Shown here in pieces: positions 1 through 10,309 of a stretch of 64,000 bases of DNA. The notes under the pieces are model-generated. The model saw only the letters and a program-made list of their open reading frames with translations. It did no database searches and was not told where the DNA came from. The DNA is from Candidatus Saccharimonadota bacterium. Its GTDB lineage: Bacteria > Patescibacteriota > Saccharimonadia > Saccharimonadales > Saccharimonadaceae. The stretch lies in assembly GCA_946893605.1 (NCBI GenBank), contig OX335598.1:186001-250000 (forward strand). Reading direction: 5' to 3'. Position numbers and translations under genes: made by a program. The stretch's first letter is position 1, and every line of letters begins with the position of its first letter.

Positions 1-1
1 A

Positions 2-448
2 ACGCAATTGGAAAAAGGTCAATCATTCACCGTTTCTGAACATGATGGCAAGGATCACGTTGTGGTGGTTGATGAGGTTGGAATTGGCGAAATTATGAAC
101 ATCAAGGGCAAAAATACGTACCAAGTTTTCCCGAAAGAACTGATGGCGTACGCTACTTTGAGGGATACTGGCGCGCCAAAAAGCCGTCAGTTGATCACGA
201 TTGAGAAGTATAATAATCGCGAATATGATGCTTATCGTAAGGTTCAGCTGAGCGACAAAGAACAGAAGGAAATGTTTGGCAGGACCATTAAGCCGATTGA
301 CTGGACGACGATTATAGTCATTGCCATATTTATCGCCATTATTTTGTTTGCGTTCATCTTCGACAACAACTCTGACAGCAGTAATGGCGGAGGTCACGGC
401 GGATCGCGCAGTGTTTACGGCGGCAGCAGCGGCGGGCTTGGCAAATAA
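2..448 (+). CDS. C-terminal part of a single-pass membrane protein (unknown family)
   Basis: The frame is open to the window edge (ACG CAA TTG...) and no ribosome site precedes the TTG at position 8, so the gene most likely starts upstream and only about 148 codons are visible. The visible part is a charged soluble domain, then one hydrophobic segment (TTIIVIAIFIAIILFAFIF, about 30-50 residues before the end) and a short Gly/Ser-rich tail containing GGGHGG. The tail looks flexible and extracytoplasmic. The SpeE-like gene begins 11 nt downstream on the same strand, so the two are probably co-transcribed. Function not recognised. Confidence 0.6.
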   Translation, partial: TQLEKGQSFTVSEHDGKDHVVVVDEVGIGEIMNIKGKNTYQVFPKELMAYATLRDTGAPKSRQLITIEKYNNREYDAYRKVQLSDKEQKEMFGRTIKPIDWTTIIVIAIFIAIILFAFIFDNNSDSSNGGGHGGSRSVYGGSSGGLGK

Positions 449-459
449 AAGGAGTTATA

Positions 460-1986
460 ATGTCACGATCAAGTACAGAAAAACGGGAGCAAATTGCTTT
501 ATTTGCGGCGGCAATTTTAGTAGCAATTGGCGGAATTATTTACGAGCTGATTTTAGGTGCGGCTGCGTCATATCTGGTGGGCGATTCGATTTTGAGCTTT
601 AGTCTGGCAACTGGCGTGACGCTGTTCGGTATGGGAATTGGCTCATTGCTGGTCAATTACATCAAGCTTCATCCAGCGACCAGCTTCGCAACGAACGAAA
701 TTATTCTGGGGCTAATTGGCGGAAATTCGGTGATGTTGATGTATTTGGGCTTCGTTTTTACGCGTTCACATTGGCTAATTTTTGCCGTCATAAGTCTGGC
801 GATCGGCATTTGTATTGGGCTGGAAATTCCGCTTTTAATGAAGATGTTTCAGGAGTTCGGGCGCAAATCTTCGGTGAAATTGTTTAGCAAGATTTTAGCG
901 CTCGATTATTTTGGGGCGTTAATTGCGTCGCTATTATTCCCGCTCGTTATGCTTCCGTATCTTGGCTTAATGCGTAGCGCGTATCTGGTGGCGGCACTGA
1001 ATATTGGCGTTGCGGTTCTGATTCTTAAGCAAATGAAAGCGTCGAAAATTGTGATGACAATTAGCGTTATTGCAACAATGTTGCTTTTGGGATTCTTCAT
1101 TTTTGCGACGGAAATTGAGCACGGAATTGACAAGCGAACATATAAAGATCCTGTGATGTGGCAGCAACAGACGCCGTATCAGAAAATTGTCCTGACGAGA
1201 TATAAGAATGACACGAGGTTGTTTTTGAATCGCAATCTGCAGTTTTCCAGCCTTGATGAAGCGCGTTATCACGAAACGCTATCTACTTCCGCTCTGTCTT
1301 CAGTCGCTAATCCGAAGCGCGTGCTGATTATGGGTGGCGGCGATGGGTTGTTGACTCGGGACGTTTTGAAATATTCCAGCGTTGAGCATATTACGTTGGT
1401 TGATATCGACGAGGTGATGACTAATCTGGCGAAAACTAATCATCTTCTCACTGATATAAATCAGCGTTCACTGCACGACCCGCGCGTTTCCATTGTCAAT
1501 CAAGACGCTTTCCAATTCGCCTTCTCTACCAAGGATAAATATGATGTTGTGTTAATTGATTTGGTGGATCCGTCGAATGAGAAATTAGCCAAATTGTATT
1601 CTGAGCAATTATATCGTCAAATCGGTAATATTTTAACGGAGCGTGGCGTTATGGTGACTCAGGCGACGTCTTCGTTTTTCTCTCCGCACGCTTTTTATAT
1701 GGTGGCAAACACCGTCAAATCGTCTCATCCAGAGCGATATGTGACGGCGTTTTCGATCAATGTGCCATCATTTGGTGAGTGGGGTTTTGTGATGTCTACG
1801 CCGCGAGCCGAGGTTGTGGCTAGTCAGCCATTACCGAAAAACCTACGATATCAAAACCAGAAACTACTCACCTTTCTGACTAAACAAAACGCCGTATCGG
1901 TGCCATCTGGACCGACTTCTACGTTGGTTTCTCCGCGAATTACCGACGTTTACAATTCCGATATGCGTCAGTGGCGATACGAATAG
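460..1986 (+). CDS. speE: Membrane-fused spermidine synthase-like aminopropyltransferase
   Basis: A 508-residue protein. Residues about 10-215 form several hydrophobic segments. The rest is a SAM-type methyltransferase fold of the spermidine synthase family: a GGGDG nucleotide loop near residue 293 (LIMGGGDGLLTRDV), the acidic strand end LVDIDE near 314, and LIDLVDPSNE near 366 where the family has its catalytic Asp region. The family moves an aminopropyl group from decarboxylated SAM to putrescine; long membrane-fused forms are common but their substrate is often unproven. The start is supported by AAAAGGAG upstream of the ATG. Polyamine chemistry is inferred; another SAM-dependent transferase is possible. 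Confidence 0.8.
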   Translation: MSRSSTEKREQIALFAAAILVAIGGIIYELILGAAASYLVGDSILSFSLATGVTLFGMGIGSLLVNYIKLHPATSFATNEIILGLIGGNSVMLMYLGFVFTRSHWLIFAVISLAIGICIGLEIPLLMKMFQEFGRKSSVKLFSKILALDYFGALIASLLFPLVMLPYLGLMRSAYLVAALNIGVAVLILKQMKASKIVMTISVIATMLLLGFFIFATEIEHGIDKRTYKDPVMWQQQTPYQKIVLTRYKNDTRLFLNRNLQFSSLDEARYHETLSTSALSSVANPKRVLIMGGGDGLLTRDVLKYSSVEHITLVDIDEVMTNLAKTNHLLTDINQRSLHDPRVSIVNQDAFQFAFSTKDKYDVVLIDLVDPSNEKLAKLYSEQLYRQIGNILTERGVMVTQATSSFFSPHAFYMVANTVKSSHPERYVTAFSINVPSFGEWGFVMSTPRAEVVASQPLPKNLRYQNQKLLTFLTKQNAVSVPSGPTSTLVSPRITDVYNSDMRQWRYE

Positions 1987-1989
1987 TTT

Positions 1990-4638
1990 TTAGTCGGCGG
2001 TAGTGTTCTTTTTTCGTCGGCGACGTCGTCTTTTTGGTGTGGCTGAAGCTAGCGGTGTAACTGTATTGACTACGGTTTCTGTGGTCACGTTATCATTGCT
2101 GCGAATTTGCAGAACAACTTCACCGTCGTTAGCTGTAGGCTGTGGCTTTTCCGGTTGGCTATTGACCGCTGGAGCGTTGTTTGCAGGCTGCGGTTGAGGT
2201 TTGGCCGGCTGTTTTTTCTGATTGCGAACAGGCTTTATTGCGGCGTCAATTTCCTTCTCGACATCTTCCCTGTTTCGCGAATACATGCGACGTGAATGTT
2301 CGATAATGTGCGGCGTGTTGTCGGCTTGGCTTGGCGGAAGTTCCAATGTGCGGGCAGAAAACGCGGGAGTTTTCTCGCCGCCGATAACCATATTGACAAC
2401 AAAATTACGATTGTGCATTTGAAGTAGGTCGATTGCCTCGAAGTTTGGCTCAAACTGCTTGGCAAGAATCGGTGCATCGTCAGCGGAAACTCGGAAGGAA
2501 ATCATGGTGCCGACGTTGCCAAAAACCGCATCGCGAACTGTGTCGCTCATCTGGGAAATGTACTGGTTGGCAACGGTCAAATTAAGGCCATATTTTCGAG
2601 CCTCAGACAGAATAGTCGCAAACGAATCGGTGGCGAAGTTCTGGAACTCGTCGACGTAAAGATAGAACGGGCGGCGGTCGCGCACGTCAGGAATGTCGCT
2701 TCGAGACATGGCGGCAAGCTGAATTTTCGTGACCAAAAACGAACCGAGGATGGCAGCATTATCTTCACCGATAAGACCTTTGGACAGATTGACAATTAGA
2801 ATCTTTCCTTCGTCCATAATTTGGCGAATATTGAACGTAGATTTCGGCTGCCCGATGATGTTGCGGATGATTGGATTGGCGGTGAAAGCTCCGACTTTAT
2901 TTAAGACTGGCGCAATTGCCTCGGCGACAAACTTGTCATTCCAGCTGGCAAATTCGACATTCCAGAATTGCAGAACCACGGTGTCTTGGCAATAAGTCAG
3001 CGTTTCTTTTCGGAATTCCTTATCTGTTAGCATACGAGTAATATCAAGCATCGTCGCTTCCGGTCGGTCCAGCAAAGCCAGAATTGTATACCGCAAAATA
3101 TACTCAAGCCGTGGTCCCCACGAATCGCCGAAAATACGCTTTAAAACGCCGATGATTTCTGATGAGATGTTGGTTTTTTGGTTCGGGTTCGTGACCTCCA
3201 GTGGGTTGAATCCCAGAGGATACGCGGTGTCGGCTGGATTAAAATAGATCACGTCGTTCAATCGGCTGCCAGGGATAAATTTCATGTTGTTGATTGCGAA
3301 GTCGCCGTGCGGGTCGATGATGGCATATCCTTGATTATGGAAAATGTCGCTTAAGGCGAAGAGCTCTAATAGTCCACTTTTTCCGGCGCCCGTTTGTCCG
3401 ATTGTGTAAACGTGGCGTGAGCGGTCATAGCGCAACATACCGAATTGGTGACTGATGCCGCGGAAGTTGGTGACGCCAAAGGCAGAAATTTGGTCGTCGT
3501 TGACATCTTCGCCGGTTAAGACTGGCAATTTGGATGGCGGTTCTGCGGTTTTGGAGCTCGCCCAAACTATGTTGGCGTTTCAACATTGGTGTGTGGCAAG
3601 TGAAAAACTGACGCCAATTCTTCTATATTTAAGATAAAACCGTCGCCGATGAACGAACGCTTGCGATATTTATCAATAAATTCTTTGCCAAACGCACCCT
3701 TGACGGCGTGGAATCCATTGAGATTGGTTGAATTGAACTGCTTAAATGTGCCGACGAGCGCCTGCATGCGAAGCTTAGCGTTTGTCTGACTTTCGCCCAT
3801 ATAAACCAAGCGAATTTTTACTTCATAGCCGAGCTTGGTCGCTTTTTTCTCTGCTTCAGAAATGCGAGTTTTGTCGCGGTCTGACAATTCAATAGTTGTT
3901 GATTGTCCGACTCCCTGCTCTGGTGGTTGCCATAACGCGCCAAGTACACCGATTAGCCACTGCATACTGCCGCCGAATCCTGGCAAGGAGAACATTCGTC
4001 CGTTTCTTATACTATTGATATATCGGTCAGCGGCGTCTTGCCAATCGTCGGGGATCGGTCTGACCAGCACCTGAATCCACAATTCCTCACCAGTGGTTTC
4101 CAATTTCGCCAGCGTGCCCGTAATGCCTGCCAGCGGGTCGACCTCGAAGTTTTGGAAGGTGCGAATCGGGAGAAATTCATCTGTGGTTAATGTTAATTCT
4201 GTCGAGTAAGCAACTTCGTGGTCGCGCTCGTGTTCGGTGTAATCTTCGTCGGCTTGGTGAATCTGAACGGTTGGATATTGAGAATAGATCTGTCCTTCGA
4301 CGAAACTTTGCAAGGTTTTTGGCACCCAAACGTAAAAGCGAATTTGTCCATTGACTGAGGCGATTTCAAAGCTAATATGCTCTTGGTGTCCGCCAGATAA
4401 TCGCAATTCTTTATTATCGCGAAGAATTCCGTGTAGTGAAGCGAATAGCTGCTCGGCGGCAAGCTCTTGCTTGTCGTTGGTGCGTGGGATTTCAAGAACC
4501 AAAAAGCACACTCTCAACTGAGGTGAAATCTTCGATCTTCCGATAATTTCGCCACGTCAAAAACATCAGGACTGCCACGATTGGCATCCAAATATACCAT
4601 TGTAATAACGTACCGATGATCCAAGAAATAATCTGCAT
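1990..4638 (-). CDS. VirD4/TraG-like type IV secretion ATPase (two frame breaks)
   Basis: Three consecutive minus-strand frames together make one protein of about 882 residues: a membrane N-terminus (4504-4638, hydrophobic IVAVLMFLTW), a central domain (about 3570-4503) and a P-loop ATPase (1990-3570). The ATPase has Walker A GQTGAGKSG near residue 412 and Walker B LYVDEFQNF near 660. The tail after about residue 800 is Pro/Gln-rich and ends in a basic KRRRRRRKK run. Patescibacteria commonly carry this architecture, related to conjugation coupling proteins that drive DNA or protein through a type IV system. Frames are lost near 4503 (one extra base in a T run) and near 3572 (one base missing); restoring them gives the joins SVLLVLEI and VETPNIVWASS. 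Probably consensus errors. Confidence 0.75.
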
Positions 4639-4682
4639 TATGTGTAAATTATCTCACCTCTGAAAGAAGTTTGCAACTTAGC

Positions 4683-5737
4683 TTAAGCGGCTTCTTCAAA
4701 AACGTACGTGGCTTTAGCGACGCGTTTGAATTGTGGCTTTGATTGAAGGTTTAATAGAATGGTGGTTTCCTTGACTTGTCGTTTATCGAGGACTTGGCGA
4801 ACGATTTCGTCGCGGTGAAGCGGAGTTTCGGAATTCTTCAAAATATCGGTAATGATATCTGCTACAGTTCCGCGACTGTAGCCCCAGCTAGCGAGCGCGT
4901 AAATACCGCGGCCGATTAGAACAAAGCGCTTGTCTTTAATAAGTTCATTGTGAATTGCCTGTGTCGTGACGCTTCGGCGGTTAAATTCGCTATCCCGAAT
5001 TCCCTTGGCGATGTCGGAAAAATGCATCGGCGAGCCGTTGGTGTCCAGAACAACGTAGATTTTATCGCGGATGTTCTTTGGGTTAACGGCTGGCCATTTG
5101 GCTAGTCCCCACTGATCGTTTAAGCTGGCTAATTTTTTACTAACGGTAGCCAAGGCTGCAATGTTTGAAGGATGTTCATAGTCCAATTTTTTGTGCAATT
5201 CTTCCGCGGTAACGGGCTCGCCGTGCTTTTTGATTGTTTTGACAACTTCTTCGACGCGTGCTCTAATTTGCTTTTCATTGCCGAGAGTGTCAATTGCTGC
5301 CGCTTGGTAATAATCGTCATTCTCTGTAACAATCGTGATGTTTTCTGCTAGCTCAGAAATGAACGCCACACGAGCGCGGTCAATTGCAGGTAAGCTTCTT
5401 TACCGAGGAAATGCGACGCCAAATCCTGCATGCGCGCAACTCGTCCCATCTCAGACAAACTCGAAGTAATTTCTTTTTCCATAGCAATAACCGAAGGAAG
5501 TTCTCCCTCGGCGACAGCTGCACGTAGACGTGTTAAGATTGCTTTTTCTAGCTGACGAACGCGCTCGCGAGTAATGCCGAACATATCGCCAATTAACTCT
5601 AATGTTTCTTTTCGGTCGTACAAACCAAATCGTCGAGAAATAATTTCCTTCTCGCGCTCTTGCGGAATCTTAGAAATAATAGTATCGACGACAGAATTTA
5701 ATTTGGCGCTTTGCTCGGTTTTTGTTGTCTCGCTCAT
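4683..5737 (-). CDS. Sigma-70 region 4 / HARE-HTH fusion regulator (one frame break)
   Basis: Two overlapping frames (5348-5737 and 4683-5369) join into about 351 residues. Residues 20-75 carry a sigma-70 region 4 helix-turn-helix (RRFGLYDRKETLELIGDMFG then ITRERVRQLE), which in sigma factors reads the -35 box. The C-terminal half has a HARE-type winged helix (FVLIGRGIYALASWGY), the domain also found in the RNA polymerase delta subunit. There is no sigma region 2, so it cannot melt a -10 box like a full sigma factor; it is more likely an RNA-polymerase-associated regulator. One base is lost near 5385, where KEAYL should continue into AIDRARVAFISE. A TTGACT/TATAAT promoter lies about 60 nt upstream. 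Confidence 0.75.
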
Positions 5738-5797
5738 GCTACTAGAAACATCCTCTCTGCCTCACCACAGGTTATATTGATTGAAAATATGTTTTTA

Positions 5798-5826
5798 ATT
5801 ATACAATTGCATCTGACAAAAGTCAA
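5798..5826 (-). promoter_or_regulatory. Sigma-70 promoter for the sigma4-HARE gene
   Basis: On the minus strand TTGACT (5821-5826) is followed after 17 nt by a perfect TATAAT (5798-5803). The predicted leader is about 55 nt, longer than for most genes here, and contains GAGGCAGAGAGGA. Confidence 0.7.
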
Positions 5827-5832
5827 TAGATA

Positions 5833-5868
5833 AATGCCATAATTGCTGATATAAATTATAGCATTTAT
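5833..5868. other. AT-rich inverted repeat after topA
   Basis: AAATGCCATAATT and AATTATAGCATTT form a 13-bp stem with one G-U pair and a 9-nt loop. It lies downstream of topA and just upstream of the sigma4-HARE promoter, so it may end topA transcription or act as an operator. No clear U-run follows on the minus strand. Confidence 0.4.
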
Positions 5869-5938
5869 TTTACGTTTTTTGCAATAGATTATATGAAGAG
5901 TTTTTATTATTCGGAATTATTGGATAGTATGGAAAACA

Positions 5939-8283
5939 CTATTTCTTTTTAGCGGATGTTTTGGTGGCTTTTTTAACTACGCGTTTGCGAGTTGGTTTCG
6001 CTGTTGTGGCGCTTAATAGCTCCAGAGCTTTTTCGTGAGTAATAGTTTTCGGATCTGTGTCTTTAGGGATTTTGACGTTTTTGGCGCCGTTGGTGATATA
6101 TGGACCGAATCGTCCATTGAGAACCTTAACTCCATCTGGGAATTCGGCAATATTCTTAGCGGCTTCGGCTTCTAATTTGGCAGCGTAAAGTTCGCGCGCT
6201 TTTTCTAAAGTAATGCTGTGTGGATCTTCTGGCTTAATGGAAACGAACAATTTGCCGACTTGAATATACGGACCGAATCGCCCGATATTCGCCTTGATGT
6301 CTTGACCGTCCTCTGTTTGTCCGACGATGCGTGGCAACTTGAACATTTCCAATGCCTGCTCCAGAGTAACTGTCTCAATTTTCGCACCCTTTGGCAGCGG
6401 TGCAAAGCGAGGCTTTTCGTCGCCGTCAGTTTCGCCAAGCTGTAACATTGGACCGAAACGACCGAATCTTGCGATGATCGGTTTATTTGTCTTCGGGTCG
6501 ATTCCCACTTCGCGATTAGCACCGACTTTACTTCGATCAATCCCGCCAGATTGCTTGATTAATTTATGGAAAGGTGTGTAAAATCCGTGCAACATTGTGC
6601 TTTTTTCCAGATTAGCACCGGCAATTTTGTCAAATTCCGTCTCAACGTTGGCGGTGAAATCGTAATCGACAATTTGCGTAAAATGGTCCGTCAGGAAATC
6701 GGCAATCAGTTCGCCGCTTGGCGTTGGAATAAGTTTGCCGCGTGTCGAGCCAGTTTTTCCTGGACAATACTTCGGCTAACTTCCTCGCCGTTATAATTCA
6801 GAACAATTACGTCACGCGGTTGACCTTCGCTGTCACCCTTTTCAACGTAGCCGCGAGTCTGAATAGTGTCAATAATCGTAGCGTAAGTTGACGGACGTCC
6901 GATTCCAAGCTCCTCCAGCTTCTTAACTAGCGAACCTTCGGTGTAGCGAGATGGCGGTCGTGTAAATGTTTGACGAGCCGTAATATCGTGAGAATTGACT
7001 TCATCGCCAGACTGTAACTTCGGCAGAAGCTCATCTTTATTGCCGCCGTAAACGCGCAAAAATCCGTCAAATGTAATGACTTCGCCCTTCGCCTCAAACT
7101 GAGCGGGCTTTTTGCTCTTAGGTAATTTATCGCCTTTGATATCAATTGTAATAGTTGTTTTTTCTAGTTTCGCTGGCGACATTTGAGACGCTAAAGTTCG
7201 GCGTCGAATTAGGTCGTATAATTTCTGGTCATAGCTATTATTAGACGCGGTTTCCAGGGTGATGTCCGTCGGGCGAATGGCTTCGTGAGCTTCTTGGGCA
7301 GACGCGGATTTGGTCTTAAATTTGCGAACCGTTGAGTAATCTGGACCGTAAAGACGCTTGATAAAATCGGTGGCCGCCGCGATGGCTTGACCGCTCAAAT
7401 TCACCGAGTCGGTACGCATATAGGTGATTTTTCCGTCTTGGTATAATTTTTGCGCCGAGGCCATGGTTGCTTTGGAGCTGAAACCAAGTTTAGAGTTGGC
7501 TTCCTGTTGCAGGGTTGACGTGGTAAAAGGCGCCGCTGGATTGCGCGTTCCTGGAGTTTTTGAGATATCGCTAACAATAAATTCGGCGGGTTTCAGGCTA
7601 TTTAAGAACTCGTTCGCCGCTTCTTCTGTATCAAATTTTTGATTAAGCTCGGCCTTGAATTCTTGATTGTCGTGAATAAAAATAGCAGTAACTTTGAACT
7701 GAGAATTGCCCTCAAACTTCATAATTTCTCGTTCGCGCTCGACTAGTAATCGCACTGCCGGACTCTGAACGCGACCAGCCGATTTTCCGCCCGGAACTTT
7801 CTGCCAGACGACTGGGCTGAGCTCAAAACCAACCAGTCGGTCGAGGATTTGCCTGGCTTGTTGTGCCTGAACCAAATTCATATCCACGGTTCGCGGATTC
7901 TTAATGGCATTAGTTATGGCGTCTTTGGTGATTTCATGAAAGACGATTCGCTTAGTCGTCTCAATAGGAAGGTCCAGCACCTTACACAAATGCCAAGCAA
8001 TGGCCTCTCCTTCGCGGTCTTCATCGGTTGCAAGCCAAACATTTTCCTTGCCGACTGCCTTGACATTTCTCTTTAGCTCGGTGATAACTTTCTTTTTTTC
8101 GGGGTCAACTTCATAGATTGCGAAAAAATCGTTAGCCACGTCAATCGGCGGCGTTCCATCCTTCGTCTTTTTAACAATCGAGCGAATATGCCCCACGCTG
8201 GACAAGACGTGAAAATCCTTGCCGAGATATTTCTCGATGGTTTTAGCTTTGGCTGGTGACTCGACGATAACGAGATTTTTCAT
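5939..8283 (-). CDS. topA: DNA topoisomerase I (one frame break)
   Basis: Type IA topoisomerase, about 781 residues, which relaxes negative supercoils. The N-terminal Toprim domain has VESPAKAKTIEKYLG and the acidic site TDEDREGEA (about 80-88). The catalytic Tyr lies in ITYMRTDS near residue 290. The C-terminus has repeats of the FGRFGPYI type (three or more copies) without zinc-finger cysteines and ends in a Lys-rich tail. The frame breaks at the T run 6754-6758 (A run in the gene): one more A changes QEKLARH to QEKTGSTRGKL and opens the frame into the second part, which starts around 6710. TATAAT lies 8 nt before the ATG, so the mRNA is probably leaderless. Confidence 0.93.
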
Positions 8284-8334
8284 AACTTTATATTATAACA
8301 AATCACTATCTGGCTACAACCGCAAAGTGAATTA

Positions 8335-9026
8335 TTACGAGCGACCACTGAGGCGACCGAGCATTGCCATTGATCCGAGGGTGCGATTGACATCTGTTAT
8401 TTGGCGTGGCTCTTCTGGATTTTCTTTTTCCGCGTTGCCGTTAATCGCTCGTTCTATGTAGATGCGTGTTGCGTGTACAGCGAGCGGAAGCGAGGCGGCG
8501 AATGCTCCAGCTCCTAGTTTGCGTAGAAGTTTGGCGAGTTTTGGATTTTTATCCTGCTCGGCAACATGGGCGGCAATGTAAGATATCAAAGTAACTGTTT
8601 CTCCTGCCATGGCTAGTTTTCCTGATTTGGTCGGTCGAGTTTCAGCTTTCTTGTCACTACGTAAATTGGTAATTCCTGTAGCCCCAGCGTTTATCGAGTT
8701 TAGTAGCGCAACAATGCCAAGGACGCGCTTTGGCGCCAACCCTTTTTTATTCATTTCATAGAGGATTTTGCCATAACTATTTTGTCTGTTGTGGCATCTA
8801 AGGCTGCTCCAAAATTGCTGGTCTGCCCTGTCATACGTGCTACTTTGCCGTCCAAGACGTCAGCTAATCGCCCGACCGCGCATTCTGCCAACCCTTCAGC
8901 CGTATCGATTTTCTCAGATCCGTGTATCGCTAAAGTGGCGCCAGTCACGCTTATCAAATTAGGGATGGTAAAAACGTCTTTGGCGACTTTACGGGCGGTA
9001 GGAGATGTTTCTCGGGATTTTTTCAT
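8335..9026 (-). CDS. CDP-alcohol phosphatidyltransferase (one frame break)
   Basis: Two frames join into about 230 residues. The first contains the complete family signature with D59, G60, A63, R64, G73, D77 and D81, the metal- and CDP-binding residues. The rest has hydrophobic segments fitting a small integral membrane enzyme. Such enzymes build phospholipid head groups from CDP-diacylglycerol; PgsA-like glycerophosphate transfer is the usual guess but the substrate cannot be told. One A is missing in the T run 8766-8769; restoring it makes VMAKILYEMNKKG and links the second frame. Organisms of this group often import lipids, so a complete enzyme here is informative. Confidence 0.72.
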
Positions 9027-9064
9027 AGTCCGTATAGTAACATCAATTTGTCAAAATAGCAATA

Positions 9065-9933
9065 TTATCGTAATGTCCAGTTGTTCGCTCCGAGGGGTTT
9101 GATAACACCGTTGATTTCCAGCATAGTTAACGCCGTGGCGAAATCTGACGCGGATAATCCTGATTTTTGTTGATTTCGTCGCCGTCGCGCATCCCTTCTG
9201 AGATGAGCTTTATGATAATAGCCTCTTCAATCGTTGCGCTGGCCGCTAATTCTTGACCGTTGTCTTTTTGTAATTTCTCTGGCGCGATGATTGATAAAAC
9301 ATCGTCGGCGTCCGTCACCAAATACGCCCCTTGTTTTAATAAAGTATTACAACCCGCCGACAGTGGGCTGGTTATGTTTCCGGGAACTACAAACAAATCT
9401 CTTCCCTGATTAAGTGCGTGCGAGGCGGTGTTTAGTGTGCCGCTTCGCTCGGCGGCTTCGGTGATAATAATCCCATCAGCTAGCCCACTAACTAGTCGAT
9501 TGCGCTCCAAAAAACTCCAACGATTGACTATTTTATTATCGCCCTTCATCCATTCTGAAATGACCGCGCCGCCCCGCTCTATGATGCTCATGGCTAGTTG
9601 ATAATTGGTCCGCGGCGAAATATCCGGAAGTTCATTTGGGACGACCGCCACGACCGTTCCGCCAGCTTCAATCGCAGCTTTTTGGGCAATGCAATCCACA
9701 CCTAGCGCCAGCCCACTCACGATTACACATCCGGCTTTTGCCAGATCTGTTGCTAATCGCTCGGTCACTTCTTTTCCGTAGGCAGATGGCTTACGGGACC
9801 CGACGATTGATACGACTGGCGCATTTGTTTCTGGCAATTTTCCCATATAACATAAGCTTTTTGGTGGATTGGCAATATGTGCTAATCTCTGGGAGAAAAT
9901 ATGCTCATCTGGTGTAATTCTATTGATTTCCAT
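9065..9933 (-). CDS. dprA: DNA-processing protein DprA (one frame break)
   Basis: DprA binds incoming single-stranded DNA during natural transformation and loads RecA. The Rossmann-like domain shows VSIVGSRKPSAYG, VSGLALGVDCIAQ and NQGRDLFVVPG. The C-terminal winged helix is recovered by adding one A at the T run 9164-9168, which turns the tail into NKKSGLSASDFATALTML and moves the stop to 9065. Total about 289 residues. I chose the ATG at 9933 (MEINRITPDE); a GTG at 9960 is also in frame but overlaps the shared -35 palindrome. Divergent to the putative RNA at 9989. Confidence 0.85.
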
Positions 9934-9953
9934 AAAAAATGTGGTAAAAAGTA

Positions 9954-9982
9954 TTGACACTTTGTCAAATGTTTGCTATAAT
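9954..9982 (+). promoter_or_regulatory. Consensus sigma-70 promoter driving the 9989-10299 RNA
   Basis: TTGACA (9954-9959), 17-nt spacer, TATAAT (9977-9982): a perfect match in both boxes. The -35 is half of the palindrome TTGACACTTTGTCAA, whose other half gives a TTGACA facing dprA, so both directions could be controlled at one site. Confidence 0.85.
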
Positions 9983-9988
9983 CAAGGA

Positions 9989-10299
9989 CGATTGGTTAAG
10001 TAATCATTAACCAAACGCACCTTATACCCCCTATTCTAACTATATGTTAGGTTGCGCGCAATGGCATTAAGTATTCTTACCCTCCACTTTTTGCGGTTCA
10101 ACGTTACGCGCATACTAACCCCTTTAACTGCCCTTTTTCAAAGGCGACCTCTGTTAAGGCGAGCACTAATTGGTGTTGATAATAGTCAGGCGCGGACTTT
10201 TGGAGTTTTAGTCGCGACGCTTCGCTGATACGGTAGCTCGGGTGGGTTGAAGGGTAAAAAAGCGTCAGGTGATGCCCACCCTTACCTGGCGCTTTTTTG
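9989..10299 (+). ncRNA. Putative structured non-coding RNA, about 310 nt, unknown family
   Basis: A perfect promoter begins and a strong terminator ends a segment without a credible reading frame. Visible stems: GGTTAA/TTAACC near the 5' end (9993-10011), CTAAC/GTTAG around 10038-10052, and a long-range pairing GGTTGCGCG with CGCGC...AACC around 10052-10117. I looked for hallmarks of RNase P RNA, tmRNA, SRP RNA and T-box leaders and found none. 6S RNA cannot be excluded by eye. It lies between dprA and a Fur-type gene, both on the other strand, so it is a stand-alone transcript rather than their leader. Confidence 0.6.
10261..10299 (+). terminator. Rho-independent terminator of the putative RNA
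   Basis: AGCGTCAGGT and ACCTGGCGCT form a 10-bp stem (one G-U) with a 12-nt loop, followed directly by six T residues. Confidence 0.9.
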
Positions 10300-10309
10300 T
10301 TGGGAAAAA

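Noticed and set aside
6740-6770. Programmed frameshift in topA
   Set aside because: No canonical slippery heptamer with a downstream structure, and the same A-run deletion type recurs in many unrelated genes, so an error is simpler.
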